Counted from the stretch's first letter, positions 42,376 through 51,499 are shown. The stretch is 64,000 bases of DNA from Gammaproteobacteria bacterium (GCA_030832825.1 JAURIJ010000003.1:62001-126000), one strand, 5' to 3'. Notes: generated from the sequence alone by a model not told the origin. A program made the numbers and translations.

Positions 42376-45300
42376 ATGCTTCGACCAATACCCGGCAAGC
42401 GCAAACTCATCACATCGGCCATCATTCTGGCTGGAATTTCAGTCAATTCTACCGCTCAGCAGGATGAGCCAGAAGTAGAGGAAGTCGTCGTAACGGGTTC
42501 CTACATCCGCGGCACTCCTCTCGATGCCCCCTCTCCCGTGACAACCGTCGACCGCGCTTCAATCGAAGCAGAGGGCGCCGCCCAGATCTGGGATGTCATC
42601 AAGAATCTGGAAATCAACTCAGGTTCCTTCACTAACGAAGGCGCTGGAGAGGGTGCCGGGCTGTCTGGAACTGCCAACGTCAACCTGCGCAACCTGGGTG
42701 AAAACTCCACGCTGACGCTGGTCAACGGCAAGCGCCAGGTGGCAGCCGCCACCACCACGCGCAGTGGCGGAGAGTTCGTCGATATCAATACGATTCCCCT
42801 GGTCATGGTGGAACGCGTGGAGGTGCTGACCGACGGGGGCTCCGCACTTTATGGCTCCGATGCGGTGGCGGGTGTTGTCAACGTGATCATGCGCACCGAC
42901 TTCGAAGGCCTGGAAGTGTATGGCGATGTGCAGGCGCTAGACGCCTACAAGTCTGCCCAGGACCGTACCGGCAGCGTCATCTGGGGCTGGGCCAGTGGCA
43001 GCGGGGACACGCATTTCGTGCTCTCAGCCGAGAAGTTCGAACGAGATCCAGTTGGAGTGGAACATGGGATCTTCTATGATGAGAACGTCGAATATACGGG
43101 CGTGGTCGGCGGGATAGCAAACAATGTGTCGGCCACCATGGCCAATTCCGCCTTTGGCTCACGACTCAATCCGGCCTATATCAATAGTGCGCTCACAGCG
43201 CAGAATATTGCGGAAGGCGGACCGACCACGCAGGTGCTGACGGATCCGTTATGCTCGCAGCTCAAGTCGGCAGACGGCCGTCCCTTCTTCACCGGCACCC
43301 GCACGGAGCAGCGCGGCGCCAACACGGGAAACTGTCGTGAATTCACCGAAGAATGGAATTTCATGACCGTGGGCATGGAGCGTGACAGCTTCGCCGGCGC
43401 GTTCAACCACAGCTTCACCGAAGAACACGAATTCTATTCATTCTTTCAATATTCGGATTCCAGCATTGAGCGCGCCGACTCCGGCGCCAACGGCTCCCGC
43501 GGGCCTACAGTATTCCTGGCGGCTCCGGGCTCACACGTGCCCACCTCCGCCGGCTATGCCATCGGTCAGACGGCGGAGCTGGGCTATTTTGCCAGCGCTG
43601 CCGGCCTGACCCGGCCGACCAGCATACCCAACGTCCCGAATGCGCTGGCCAATGGCGGACTCAACGTCCCCTTCTATGCTAGCGTGCAGCGCGGCAACAC
43701 CCCGCGCCAAGGGGGCAATGCCAACATGACGCACACACAGACTCTTGCGGGACAAGCCGGGGTGCGCGGCGAATTCACTGCCTTCAACGACAGAGAGTTC
43801 AACTACGACGTCAGCTACTCCTGGAGCGGTACCAGCTTCGAGCAGGACTATCAGACCTTCCAGCGCGATCGCGCGGAACTCGCCGCGAATGGTCTTGGCG
43901 GACCGGGCTGCACACCCAACGGACGTGCCGATTTCAATTTCCGCGATGCCGCCGGGCCCTTCGGCCAACGTGCCCTGAACATCTGGACGGTCAGCGGCAA
44001 CTCCTACTACAACGGCTACACCCAGACATTCTTCCCGGGATTCGTGTTCACCACCCGCGAAAGCCTTTCTCTGGCACTGACCAGCAACAACCACGGACAG
44101 GGCGGCTGCATGTTCTACAATCCGTTCCTGACCTCCATGACCAATCCGGCGCTTGCCAACAATGAAGCTCTGATGGAGTGGATGAATCCCACGGTGCGGC
44201 GCGTGGACAAGCGCAACAAGCTGGCTGTGCTGGACGCCGTCGTTTCCGGCGAGCTGCTCGAACTGCCCGGCGGCATGGCGCAATTTGCTGCCGGCGCGCA
44301 ATACAGGGAACAGAGCAACAAATCCCGTGCACCCTATCTGAATGTCCCGGGCATCCCCAACGCCATTCTGAACTGGGGCAGCAACGGCGCACCCAATACG
44401 ACGCACTATGTCAGCAACAACTTCGAATGCTCCTATTGCGCATTCACTTACGACAATGAGCGTGACGTGAGGGCGGTGTTTGCCGAGCTGTCTCTGCCCT
44501 TCATCGAGAATGTTGAGACCCAGCTGGCTGTGCGCTACGAGGATTACGGTGGCAACATCGGGGCTGGTCTGACCCCGAAGATAGCCTTGAGCTGGCGCCC
44601 CGTCGACTCACTGCTGGTGCGTGGCTCATTTTCCCAGTCTTTCCGCGCCCCCAACGTTGGCGTCGTGGAAGAAGGCCTGGAGTCCTCCAGCAATACATTC
44701 CGCGACCCCCTGCGCAACCAGGCTGTGCGCGCCGGCATGCTGCCGCCGACCAACGACAATGCTCTCGCCAACTTCACCTATACCCTCGGAGGACCTGCGC
44801 CGGATGTGGGCAACGAGCATGCCGACACATTCAGCACGGGCTTCATCTGGACGCCCGGCGGGGCCCTGGAGGGCCTGAGTGTGAACGCCGATGTGTGGCG
44901 CTTCGAACTCTCGGACAAGGTGTTGCCGCAACCGGGCATTTCTGCGATTGCCAAGGAAATCGAGCTGTTCAAGCAGGCCGCGGCGAACCCGGCCAACTAT
45001 GTGCTCAACGGCACCATCCCAGCGACGCGAACAGGCCCATGGGCAGCCATGGCGCAGTACACGCCCTGCGACCCGCGCGCCCTGGCGTCCCAGTACGGTA
45101 ACGACCCGGCAACACAAGGTGTCGTCGGTGGCGTCACCGGCTATCGTAACGTGGTGGCAGGCTCGCGCCTGGACTGCGTGGTCAACCCCGCGGCTTACCA
45201 GATCGAAGGGGTGGTGCGGACATTCGGTGTCAACACCGGTGCCCTGACCACCACGCGTCTGAGCACCATCAACGCCGGCAACATCACAGCCGATGGTATC

Positions 45301-45843
45301 GATCTCAAACTGGGCTACCAGTGGGAGAACTCCCTGGGCCGCTTCCGCCTGGCAGCGGAGTACACCCACGTGCGTCAGTACACGCTGGCTGACGTCCCGG
45401 GACTGGAGCTGGGTCTGCTCGAAACAGGGGTCTTCGACGCAGCCGGCACCACAGGGGATGGCAATCTCGTGCGCTCACTGCCGGACAACAAGGGCAATCT
45501 CAGCCTGGCCTGGATGCGAGGGAAGCATGGCTTCTCGATCATCACGCGGATGATCGGCTCCTATCGCGACATCGCCTACGACAACACGTACGCCACCGCA
45601 AACGACGCGGTACGCTCGGTGATGCGCAAGGAAATCGACAGCTACCAGAGCTGGGACCTGCAGTACAACTACACGCATCAGTGGGCGAACGATGCACTCG
45701 GCACCACGATCGTGACGGTCGGAGCGCTGGACGCGTTCAACGCCGACATCCCCTACCGTGAGTCCGGCAATATCAACTACGATGCGGGCGTCTTCGACGG
45801 CAGGGGTAGACGTCTGTACGCACGCGTCCTGTTGCAGTTGTAA
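42376..45843 (+). CDS. TonB-dependent outer-membrane receptor
   Basis: The 1155-residue protein starts with a signal peptide (ends VNSTAQQ), then a TonB-box-like EEVVVTGSYIRG and a plug domain (about 55-170, with NLRNLGENSTLTLVNGKR and GGSALYGSDAVAGVVNVIM, quoted as LYGSDAVAGVVNVIM). A long 22-strand barrel follows, ending GRRLYARVLLQL. It resembles the large receptors of Xanthomonadales, Caulobacter and marine gammaproteobacteria that take up oligosaccharides, peptides or other nutrients. There is no adjacent TonB/ExbBD or degradative enzyme set to name the ligand. A TetR-type operator lies over its promoter. Confidence 0.92.
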   Translation: MLRPIPGKRKLITSAIILAGISVNSTAQQDEPEVEEVVVTGSYIRGTPLDAPSPVTTVDRASIEAEGAAQIWDVIKNLEINSGSFTNEGAGEGAGLSGTANVNLRNLGENSTLTLVNGKRQVAAATTTRSGGEFVDINTIPLVMVERVEVLTDGGSALYGSDAVAGVVNVIMRTDFEGLEVYGDVQALDAYKSAQDRTGSVIWGWASGSGDTHFVLSAEKFERDPVGVEHGIFYDENVEYTGVVGGIANNVSATMANSAFGSRLNPAYINSALTAQNIAEGGPTTQVLTDPLCSQLKSADGRPFFTGTRTEQRGANTGNCREFTEEWNFMTVGMERDSFAGAFNHSFTEEHEFYSFFQYSDSSIERADSGANGSRGPTVFLAAPGSHVPTSAGYAIGQTAELGYFASAAGLTRPTSIPNVPNALANGGLNVPFYASVQRGNTPRQGGNANMTHTQTLAGQAGVRGEFTAFNDREFNYDVSYSWSGTSFEQDYQTFQRDRAELAANGLGGPGCTPNGRADFNFRDAAGPFGQRALNIWTVSGNSYYNGYTQTFFPGFVFTTRESLSLALTSNNHGQGGCMFYNPFLTSMTNPALANNEALMEWMNPTVRRVDKRNKLAVLDAVVSGELLELPGGMAQFAAGAQYREQSNKSRAPYLNVPGIPNAILNWGSNGAPNTTHYVSNNFECSYCAFTYDNERDVRAVFAELSLPFIENVETQLAVRYEDYGGNIGAGLTPKIALSWRPVDSLLVRGSFSQSFRAPNVGVVEEGLESSSNTFRDPLRNQAVRAGMLPPTNDNALANFTYTLGGPAPDVGNEHADTFSTGFIWTPGGALEGLSVNADVWRFELSDKVLPQPGISAIAKEIELFKQAAANPANYVLNGTIPATRTGPWAAMAQYTPCDPRALASQYGNDPATQGVVGGVTGYRNVVAGSRLDCVVNPAAYQIEGVVRTFGVNTGALTTTRLSTINAGNITADGIDLKLGYQWENSLGRFRLAAEYTHVRQYTLADVPGLELGLLETGVFDAAGTTGDGNLVRSLPDNKGNLSLAWMRGKHGFSIITRMIGSYRDIAYDNTYATANDAVRSVMRKEIDSYQSWDLQYNYTHQWANDALGTTIVTVGALDAFNADIPYRESGNINYDAGVFDGRGRRLYARVLLQL

Positions 45844-45848
45844 TGAAT

Positions 45849-45884
45849 GCAGCGGGGTTCTGCGTCATGACAGAGCCCCGCTGC
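45849..45884. terminator. Long hairpin between convergent TonB receptor and DUF5916 genes
   Basis: GCAGCGGGG pairs with CCCCGCTGC, and the stem continues through TTCTG/CAGAG (one G-T pair) to a 14-bp stem with an 8-base loop. It starts five bases after the receptor stop. There is no T-run. It probably protects or ends transcripts from both sides. Confidence 0.55.
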
Positions 45885-45911
45885 TGCAAGACAGTTCCGA
45901 TGGCTCCCGCC

Positions 45912-48152
45912 TCAAAAGCGGAAGGTGTACTTGAACTTCACGCTCAGGTCGGAGCTGGCGGAGTGGAAGGAATTGTCCTTGTCCTTGTCCTGCAGGTTGT
46001 AGTTCAGCACGATGAAGCCCTCCTGGCCGGCGCGCGGAATCCACTGCAGGCGCGTGTTCACGCCCACTTCCTCGGACAGATTGTCGTACTGCACCAGCGA
46101 TACCCAGTAGAGCGTGGACGAGAACGCTACCTGGGTGGAGAGCGAGGTGAGCCGAGTGATGAAGTCGCCCTGGGGCAGCGCGATGTCGTTCCAGTCATAG
46201 CTCATGGACATCACGAAATAACGCGACTGCGTCCATGACAGCGAGCCGTTCAGGTTCTTGCGCTTGCCGTTGTAGAAATCCCCCTGAGTCATGCTCAGAC
46301 GCCCGGAGAACTCGCGCTGCCCGGCGGTGTTGAAGGCCACGGTGCTCTCGTTGAAGGAGTAGCTGCCGGGCTGGATCAGCACACGCCGGTCCGGCGCGTT
46401 GTAGACGGCAAAGGCATTGCGCACCACTTCCTTGTTGGTCTGGTAGCCGACGCTCAGGCGGTCGCGGGTATTGGTATCGAGCTCCAGCAGACGGAAGGCC
46501 AGCACCTGGCTCTGCAGCCCGCCGCCGATCACGTTCACCTTCTGCGCATCAATGCCCGAGTAGGCCGTCTGCAGGAAGCTGTCGCGGAAGAAATGCGTGT
46601 AGCCCACATCGGCCGTGTAGTCCTGGATATTGGCGCGGTTGATGTAGCCCATGGCCGGATTGAAATTGGCCTGCACTTCCTTGAAGCCCACGCCGCCGCG
46701 CAGGCCGCTGTTGTTGGGCGAGCGCAGGGCCAGGCCCCAGGCGCCGTCATCGCCGGAGAGCCCGGGGGTGTCCGAGCGCTGGAACCAGGCGTCGGCCTCG
46801 AGGGTCTGGCCGCCGGCCAGACGCGTGTTCTGGTAGCGGAAATCCAGGCCGTACACGGAGTTGTCGCGGTTGGAGGTCGGGTCCCCGTCGGTGAAGATCA
46901 TGCCCACGCTGGACTCGGCCAGCACATTGGCTGACAGCCGGCCGATGAACAGATTCGAGGCATCCACCGCGCCGAACTCGTCCTGCTTGATGGCCAGGGT
47001 GCCGATGTTCCAGCGCCCCACGCGGCCGCTGATGCGCCCGCCGTACTCGATGTCCACCGGCGCGCCCGTCTGGCTCAGGCCCAGCTTGCGCGAGAAGTAG
47101 GGCCGCGCGTTCTCCCGTGCCGCGCGGGATTCGGCGCTGTTGCCGAAGCCGCCGCCGATGCTGCCGAACTGGAACAGGTCGGAGTCGTTCAGGAAGAAGT
47201 CGCGCTTCTCCGGGAAGAACAAGTTGAAGCGGGTCAGGTTCACCTGGCGGTTGTCCACCTCGGTGGCCGAGAAGTCGGTGTTGATGGTGAGCGCCGCGTT
47301 CAGCGAGGGCGTCAGGCGGTAGAAGGCGTCCAGCGACGGGTCGGTCTGCGAGTCATGGGTGTTCAGCGTGAAGTTCTTGCTGCGGCTGGTGCTGAACGAG
47401 GGCACCAGGTCCAGGCCCACGCCCTGATCCATGCCCTGCAGGCCCGTCACCAGCCCCGAGATGCTGGGGTTGTAGGTGCGGTTGTAGCTGACCCAGGCCA
47501 TTTCCTCGCCACGGCGGCGGATGCCACGGCCGAAGTTGAAGCCCCAGGTGTCGATGCTCGGGTCGAAGGGCAGGGACTTGAAGGGGATCTCCAGCTCGGC
47601 GATCCAGCTGTTGCCGTCGACGCTGGTGGCGGTGTCCCAGATGGTGTTCCACTCGATCTGGAAGGAGTTCACGCTGGTGTAGAGCGCCTCGTGGCGCGCG
47701 GCGTTGAGGTTGGTCTCGAAGCGGTAGCCGGTGCGCTTGGTGTTGAACGGGTCGAGAATCACCACCAGGCGGTCGTCCGAGCCCATGCCCTGGCCGTGGC
47801 GAATCACCGGGGCGGCAATCAGGTGGGGCTCGCTGTCATACATGCGGGCGGCGATGTACATGGCGTCGTCGTCATAGACCACGTAGACCTCGGTGCGCTC
47901 GCTGGGCTCGGTCTGATTGCCGGGACGGATCTGGTGGAAATCGGTGATCGGCTCGGCCTGCTGCCACACGGCATCGTCCATGCGGCCATCAATGACGGGC
48001 GGGGTGTCCACGCGCACGGCGCGCACCTGTTTCTGGGCAAGCACCGGCGTGGTGCTCACTTCCTGGGCCGAGGCGCTGCCGGCCAGGGCAATGGCCGCCG
48101 CGAGGGAAACGGAAAACCCGGCAGGGCCGGTGCGCAAGGGGCGTCGAGTCAT
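45912..48152 (-). CDS. DUF5916 outer-membrane protein with CBM9-like N-terminal domain
   Basis: I use the ATG at 48152 (AGGACA upstream), which is followed by a signal peptide (ends GSASAQEV); the product has 746 residues. Residues about 40-240 form a CBM9-like domain (PVIDGRMDDAVWQQAEP, ELEIPFKSLPF, WGFNFGR). The remainder is a predicted beta-barrel (DUF5916) with FNLFFPEKRDFFLNDSDLF and a C-terminal aromatic YTFRF. Such proteins sit near TonB receptors and peptidases in Xanthomonadales and Shewanella relatives and are thought to act in outer-membrane uptake or processing. Function unproven. It is convergent with the receptor gene. Confidence 0.88.
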   Translation of the reverse strand: MTRRPLRTGPAGFSVSLAAAIALAGSASAQEVSTTPVLAQKQVRAVRVDTPPVIDGRMDDAVWQQAEPITDFHQIRPGNQTEPSERTEVYVVYDDDAMYIAARMYDSEPHLIAAPVIRHGQGMGSDDRLVVILDPFNTKRTGYRFETNLNAARHEALYTSVNSFQIEWNTIWDTATSVDGNSWIAELEIPFKSLPFDPSIDTWGFNFGRGIRRRGEEMAWVSYNRTYNPSISGLVTGLQGMDQGVGLDLVPSFSTSRSKNFTLNTHDSQTDPSLDAFYRLTPSLNAALTINTDFSATEVDNRQVNLTRFNLFFPEKRDFFLNDSDLFQFGSIGGGFGNSAESRAARENARPYFSRKLGLSQTGAPVDIEYGGRISGRVGRWNIGTLAIKQDEFGAVDASNLFIGRLSANVLAESSVGMIFTDGDPTSNRDNSVYGLDFRYQNTRLAGGQTLEADAWFQRSDTPGLSGDDGAWGLALRSPNNSGLRGGVGFKEVQANFNPAMGYINRANIQDYTADVGYTHFFRDSFLQTAYSGIDAQKVNVIGGGLQSQVLAFRLLELDTNTRDRLSVGYQTNKEVVRNAFAVYNAPDRRVLIQPGSYSFNESTVAFNTAGQREFSGRLSMTQGDFYNGKRKNLNGSLSWTQSRYFVMSMSYDWNDIALPQGDFITRLTSLSTQVAFSSTLYWVSLVQYDNLSEEVGVNTRLQWIPRAGQEGFIVLNYNLQDKDKDNSFHSASSDLSVKFKYTFRF

Positions 48153-48203
48153 TGGTGGAATGTCCTGGATTGGAAAGGGCGAAAGTGTAGAGCAAGCGCG
48201 AAA

Positions 48204-48230
48204 GTGAACGGTCAATGGCGGCCCGTTCAC
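48204..48230. promoter_or_regulatory. Perfect 8-bp inverted repeat upstream of the DUF5916 gene
   Basis: GTGAACGG and CCGTTCAC are separated by 11 bases and lie 52-78 bases upstream of the start codon at 48152. The arm length and centre spacing (19 bases) would suit a dimeric regulator. The ORF-track start of the gene falls inside it, which is another reason to prefer the downstream ATG. Confidence 0.45.
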
Positions 48231-48279
48231 TGTTGCACTAGTACGGGAAGGCCGAATTTTTCTTGCAGGTTTCGGCCCG

Positions 48280-48963
48280 TCAATCCTGCGCGTAACGCCA
48301 CATGCCCACTCCGAGCGCGATCATCCAAATCGGCAAGAGCACATTATTGACGTCCGCAATCCATTGCACGTCTTGCACAATATTGCGCAAGGCCCCGACG
48401 AAGAACATGGCCGCAAAGGCGGTGCCACCCCAAAACATCCAGGCCGGGTATTTTCTTTGTGCCTGCATGGAAAATGCGGTCAACAGGAAAAAGCCCGCAA
48501 GCAAGGTTTCACCGAGAAACTCGCCTATGTAATTGCCCAGATACACATTCAGACCATCAAAGACCACCGCCAGCGCCGCTTGGACAGCCGGATCCGCGCC
48601 GGAATAGGCGCTTGCGAGCTCCCAGTGCACACTGGGCCAGCGCATTAGTCCAAGGCACATGGAAAGACTAGCAATGCCAGCCAAAACCAAGGCAAGGGTC
48701 ATGCGTGGGCGACTATCAGGACTTGCCGCCCACGCCCCTACGGCACCTGGAATCAGCAGCAGCGGCAGAACAGCGTAAAGGGCCCACACAGCACGCATGG
48801 TCGCACCGCCCTCGCGTAACTGCGGCAGCACCTCGGACGCCTGCCCCTGCAGGACATCGGGATAGTTGAAGCGAATCGCGAGATAGCTGAAAACCCCCAC
48901 AAACGCTACGGCTCCACACACCAGGGCCAAGCCACCCAATCGCATCATTGTACGTTGCGGCAT
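48280..48963 (-). CDS. DUF4386-like integral membrane protein
   Basis: The 227-residue protein starts at an ATG with GGGAG eight bases upstream. It has about six membrane helices (for example GGLALVCGAVAFVGVFSYLA and AVWALYAVLPLLLIPGAVGAW, the latter quoted only as LYAVLPLLLIPGAVG) with no charged catalytic motifs. The pattern fits the DUF4386 family of unknown function. It is divergent from the TetR gene with a 116-bp gap and could be a target of that regulator. Confidence 0.65.
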   Translation of the reverse strand: MPQRTMMRLGGLALVCGAVAFVGVFSYLAIRFNYPDVLQGQASEVLPQLREGGATMRAVWALYAVLPLLLIPGAVGAWAASPDSRPRMTLALVLAGIASLSMCLGLMRWPSVHWELASAYSGADPAVQAALAVVFDGLNVYLGNYIGEFLGETLLAGFFLLTAFSMQAQRKYPAWMFWGGTAFAAMFFVGALRNIVQDVQWIADVNNVLLPIWMIALGVGMWRYAQD

Positions 48964-49043
48964 CGACGAACTCCCGACAAAAGAACTTCAGATGGAAGGC
49001 AATGTATCCCACAGCAATCAGACAAGCACGTGCAAAGGCACCC

Positions 49044-49073
49044 TTGACGACAAAACCGACCAGTTGGTATGTT
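49044..49073 (+). promoter_or_regulatory. Self-regulated TetR promoter with operator in the spacer
   Basis: TTGACG (49044-49049) and TATGTT (49068-49073) are 18 bases apart. The spacer carries the palindrome ACCAGTTGGT (49059-49068), a typical TetR-family operator core. Transcription would start at or within a base or two of the ATG at 49080. There is no Shine-Dalgarno sequence, so the mRNA is probably leaderless. Confidence 0.5.
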
Positions 49074-49079
49074 CCAGCC

Positions 49080-49781
49080 ATGAGCACACAGCCCCCCTCC
49101 AACCCGCCCGCCGAGAATGCCCGCACCCGCCTGCTGAACGCGGCGCTGCGCCTCATCCGCGAGAAAGGCTATGGCGCCACCACCGTGGACGAACTGTGCG
49201 CGGCGGCCGGCGTCACCAAGGGCGGCTTCTTCCATCACTTCAAGAGCAAGGAAGCGCTGGGCGTGGCGGCGGCCGAGCACTGGTCGACGATGACCGGAGG
49301 TCTGTTTGCCGGCGCGCCGTATCACCAGCCGGAAGACCCGTTGGCGCGCGTGCTGGCCTACATCGACTTTCGCAGCGCGCTGATCGACGGCCCGGTGCCG
49401 GAGTTCACCTGCCTGGCAGGCACCCTGGTGCAGGAAGTGCACAGCAGCAGCCCAGCCATTCGCGACGCCTGCGCCGATTCCATCTTCGGCCACGCTGCCA
49501 CACTCGAACAGGACATCGCGCAGGCCATGCAGCGCTACGGCACCCCGCCCGGTCTGCACGCCGCGGCCCTCGCCCGTCACACTCAGGCGGTGCTGCAGGG
49601 CGGGTTCATTTTGGCCAAGGCTGCGGGCGAGCCCGAGGCGGCCAGAGCGGTAGCGCGCGAGACGGCCGCCCATCTCAAGCGCTACGTGCAATTGCTGTTT
49701 CCCACTTACCAATCGCAGGACCCCGCCCCAAACCAAGACCCACCGACCGACCTACAACAACATTCCCCGCAAGGAGCCTGA
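49080..49781 (+). CDS. TetR-family transcriptional regulator
   Basis: The ATG at 49080 opens a 233-residue protein with a TetR helix-turn-helix (GATTVDELCAAAGVTKGGFFHHFKSKEAL, quoted as AAAGVTKGGFFHHFKSK). The C-terminal ligand-binding domain contains FTCLAGTLVQEVH, as in the YcdC/AcnR-like group. The protein ends in a polar tail (QDPAPNQDPPTDLQQH). It is the first gene of an operon with DUF1428, VOC, a micro-ORF and SRPBCC genes, which it probably represses. The ORF-track start at 48948 lies inside the divergent gene and is rejected. Confidence 0.88.
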   Translation: MSTQPPSNPPAENARTRLLNAALRLIREKGYGATTVDELCAAAGVTKGGFFHHFKSKEALGVAAAEHWSTMTGGLFAGAPYHQPEDPLARVLAYIDFRSALIDGPVPEFTCLAGTLVQEVHSSSPAIRDACADSIFGHAATLEQDIAQAMQRYGTPPGLHAAALARHTQAVLQGGFILAKAAGEPEAARAVARETAAHLKRYVQLLFPTYQSQDPAPNQDPPTDLQQHSPQGA

Positions 49782-49783
49782 GC

Positions 49784-50164
49784 ATGTCCTATTTCGATGG
49801 ATTCGTGATTCCCGTGCCTTCCGCCAACAAGGAAGCCTACCGCCGCGTGGCGGCCGCCATGGCCCCCGTCTTAATGGACTACGGCGCGATCCGCGTCGTG
49901 GAAACCTGGAACGACGATGTGAAGCCCGGCAAGATCAATGATTTCAGAACGGCCGTGATTGCCGAACCCGCCGAGGAAGTGGTGTTCTCGTTCGTGGAAT
50001 GGCCGTCCAAGGAAGTGCGCGACGCCGCTCACGCCCGAATGATGGACGACCCACGCATGGAGCAGGCCGAGATGCCCTTCTCGGGCCAGCGCCTGATCTA
50101 CGGCGGCTTTGCCTCGCTGGTGGACACCCTGCACGACGCGCCCGCGGCGCCCGGGACGGTGTGA
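49784..50164 (+). CDS. DUF1428 family protein
   Basis: The ORF track hides this gene inside a longer frame (48992-50164). The true ATG at 49784 follows AAGGAG and lies two bases after the TetR stop. The 126-residue product starts MSYFDGFVIPVPSANKEAY and contains FSFVEWPSKEVRDAA and RMEQAEMPFSGQRLIYGGF (quoted: MPFSGQRLIYGGF), all hallmarks of DUF1428, a dimeric alpha/beta-barrel (ferredoxin-like) fold of unknown activity. The family is often next to VOC and SRPBCC genes, as here. Confidence 0.9.
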   Translation: MSYFDGFVIPVPSANKEAYRRVAAAMAPVLMDYGAIRVVETWNDDVKPGKINDFRTAVIAEPAEEVVFSFVEWPSKEVRDAAHARMMDDPRMEQAEMPFSGQRLIYGGFASLVDTLHDAPAAPGTV

Positions 50165-50165
50165 G

Positions 50166-50954
50166 ATGGGTGATAAGCACGGCGATTTCATCTGGTACGA
50201 ACTGCTGACCACCGACCCGGACGCCGCCCAGCGCTTCTACAGCGACGTGGTGGGCTGGGACTTCGCGCCCTCGGGCATGCCCGGCGGGGATTACCGTTTC
50301 TTCAGCTACGCCGGTCAGGGCATCGGCGGCATGCTGCACATCACGCCCGAGGACTGCGCCAAGGGCGCCCGCTCGGCCTGGCTGGGCTATATCGGTGTGA
50401 ATGATGTGGACGCTTCCACCGCGTCGATCGGCGCTGCCGGCGGCACGGTGCTGATTCCGCCCACCGACATTCCCGGCGTGGGCCGCTTCGCCATGGTCAC
50501 CGACCCGCAGGGGCACCCGTTCTACCTGATGCGCGGCAGCTCGCCCGAGGCGAGCCACTCGTTCTCCATGGACGGCGTCGGCCACTGCGTGTGGAACGAA
50601 CTCAATGCCCGCGAGCACAAGGCCATGCTGGCGTTCTATGGCGAGCAGTTCGGCTGGCAGAGCGGCGACTTCATGGACATGGGCGCGATGGGCGAGTACC
50701 GCTTCATCACCCAGAACGGCGTCACCATCGGCGCCATGATGACCGTGGTGCCCGGCACGCAGGACCCGCAGTGGTCGTATTACTTCATGGTGGCCGACAT
50801 CGACGCGGCCGCCGCGAAGATCCTGGCCGGCGGCGGGCAGATCCTGCACGGGCCCTCGGAAGTGCCAGGCAATCTGTTCATGGTGGCCGGCCTCGACCCG
50901 CTGGGCACCTCGTTCGCCATCGTCGGCCAGCGCCACGCAGGGGGTGCCGCATGA
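50166..50954 (+). CDS. Two-domain VOC (glyoxalase/bleomycin-resistance fold) protein
   Basis: The ATG at 50166 is one base after the DUF1428 stop. The 262-residue protein has two VOC domains (about 5-125 and 135-258), each starting with a WYEL/WNEL-type strand and an AxxFYxxxFGW motif (AQRFYSDVVGWDF; MLAFYGEQFGWQS). These proteins bind metal or small hydrophobic ligands, and some detoxify electrophiles or antibiotics. Its stop overlaps the start of the micro-ORF (ATGATG). Substrate unknown. Confidence 0.9.
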   Translation: MGDKHGDFIWYELLTTDPDAAQRFYSDVVGWDFAPSGMPGGDYRFFSYAGQGIGGMLHITPEDCAKGARSAWLGYIGVNDVDASTASIGAAGGTVLIPPTDIPGVGRFAMVTDPQGHPFYLMRGSSPEASHSFSMDGVGHCVWNELNAREHKAMLAFYGEQFGWQSGDFMDMGAMGEYRFITQNGVTIGAMMTVVPGTQDPQWSYYFMVADIDAAAAKILAGGGQILHGPSEVPGNLFMVAGLDPLGTSFAIVGQRHAGGAA

Positions 50955-51016
50955 TGAGCATGAAGAAACTGGACATCGCCGCCCTGGAAGCGGCTTACCA
51001 AGGAGACCTGGCATGA
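50951..51016 (+). CDS. 21-codon micro-ORF coupled to its neighbours
   Basis: This very short ORF reads MMSMKKLDIAALEAAYQGDLA. Its ATG overlaps the VOC stop and its stop overlaps the SRPBCC start as ATGA. The SRPBCC ribosome binding site (AAGGAG) lies inside it. It could be a real small protein, a translational relay that couples VOC to SRPBCC, or a chance frame. The predicted peptide is a short amphipathic helix. It is not in the ORF track because of its size. Confidence 0.35.
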   Translation: MMSMKKLDIAALEAAYQGDLA

Positions 51017-51489
51017 GCCGGACAGCAGAGAACGGCTTTGAGATCAGCATCGAGCGCTACATCGACGCGCCCCCCCACATCGTCTGGAGCGTGTGGGTGG
51101 AACGCCTGGAGGAATGGTTCTGCCCCAAGCCCTGGACCACGGAACTGATCGCCATGGACCTGCGGCCGGGCGGGCGCAGCGCGATGATGCTGCGCGGCCC
51201 CAACGGCGAGGGCGGCGAATTGCTGGAGGGCGTCTATCTGGAAGTGATTCCCGGCCGCTTGATCGTGAATACCGATGCCTTCCACGCCGGCTGGATTCCG
51301 AAGAAACCCTTCATGACCGGCTTCTGGGAAATGCTTCCGGAAGGCAAGGGCACCCGCTACCGGGCCGGCGCGCGCCACTGGGATGAAGCGGCCATGAAAC
51401 AGCACGACGAGATGGGCTTCGTGCCCGGCTGGTCGGCGGTGGCGGATCAGCTGGCAGCGCTGGCGGAAGCGGAAGCGAAGGGCGGCTGA
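51013..51489 (+). CDS. SRPBCC (AHSA1-like) domain protein
   Basis: The ATG at 51013 follows AAGGAG and gives 158 residues. The START/AHSA1-like fold is recognised by SIERYIDAPPHIVWSVWV, the W-F-C-P segment EEWFCPKPW, DLRPGGRSAMMLRGP and a C-terminal GWSAVADQLAAL helix. Proteins of this family bind hydrophobic ligands in a cavity. It is the last gene in the TetR-DUF1428-VOC cluster, which looks like a small detoxification or xenobiotic-response operon. The biochemical target is unknown. Confidence 0.9.
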   Translation: MSRTAENGFEISIERYIDAPPHIVWSVWVERLEEWFCPKPWTTELIAMDLRPGGRSAMMLRGPNGEGGELLEGVYLEVIPGRLIVNTDAFHAGWIPKKPFMTGFWEMLPEGKGTRYRAGARHWDEAAMKQHDEMGFVPGWSAVADQLAALAEAEAKGG

Positions 51490-51499
51490 GGAGCGGCGC

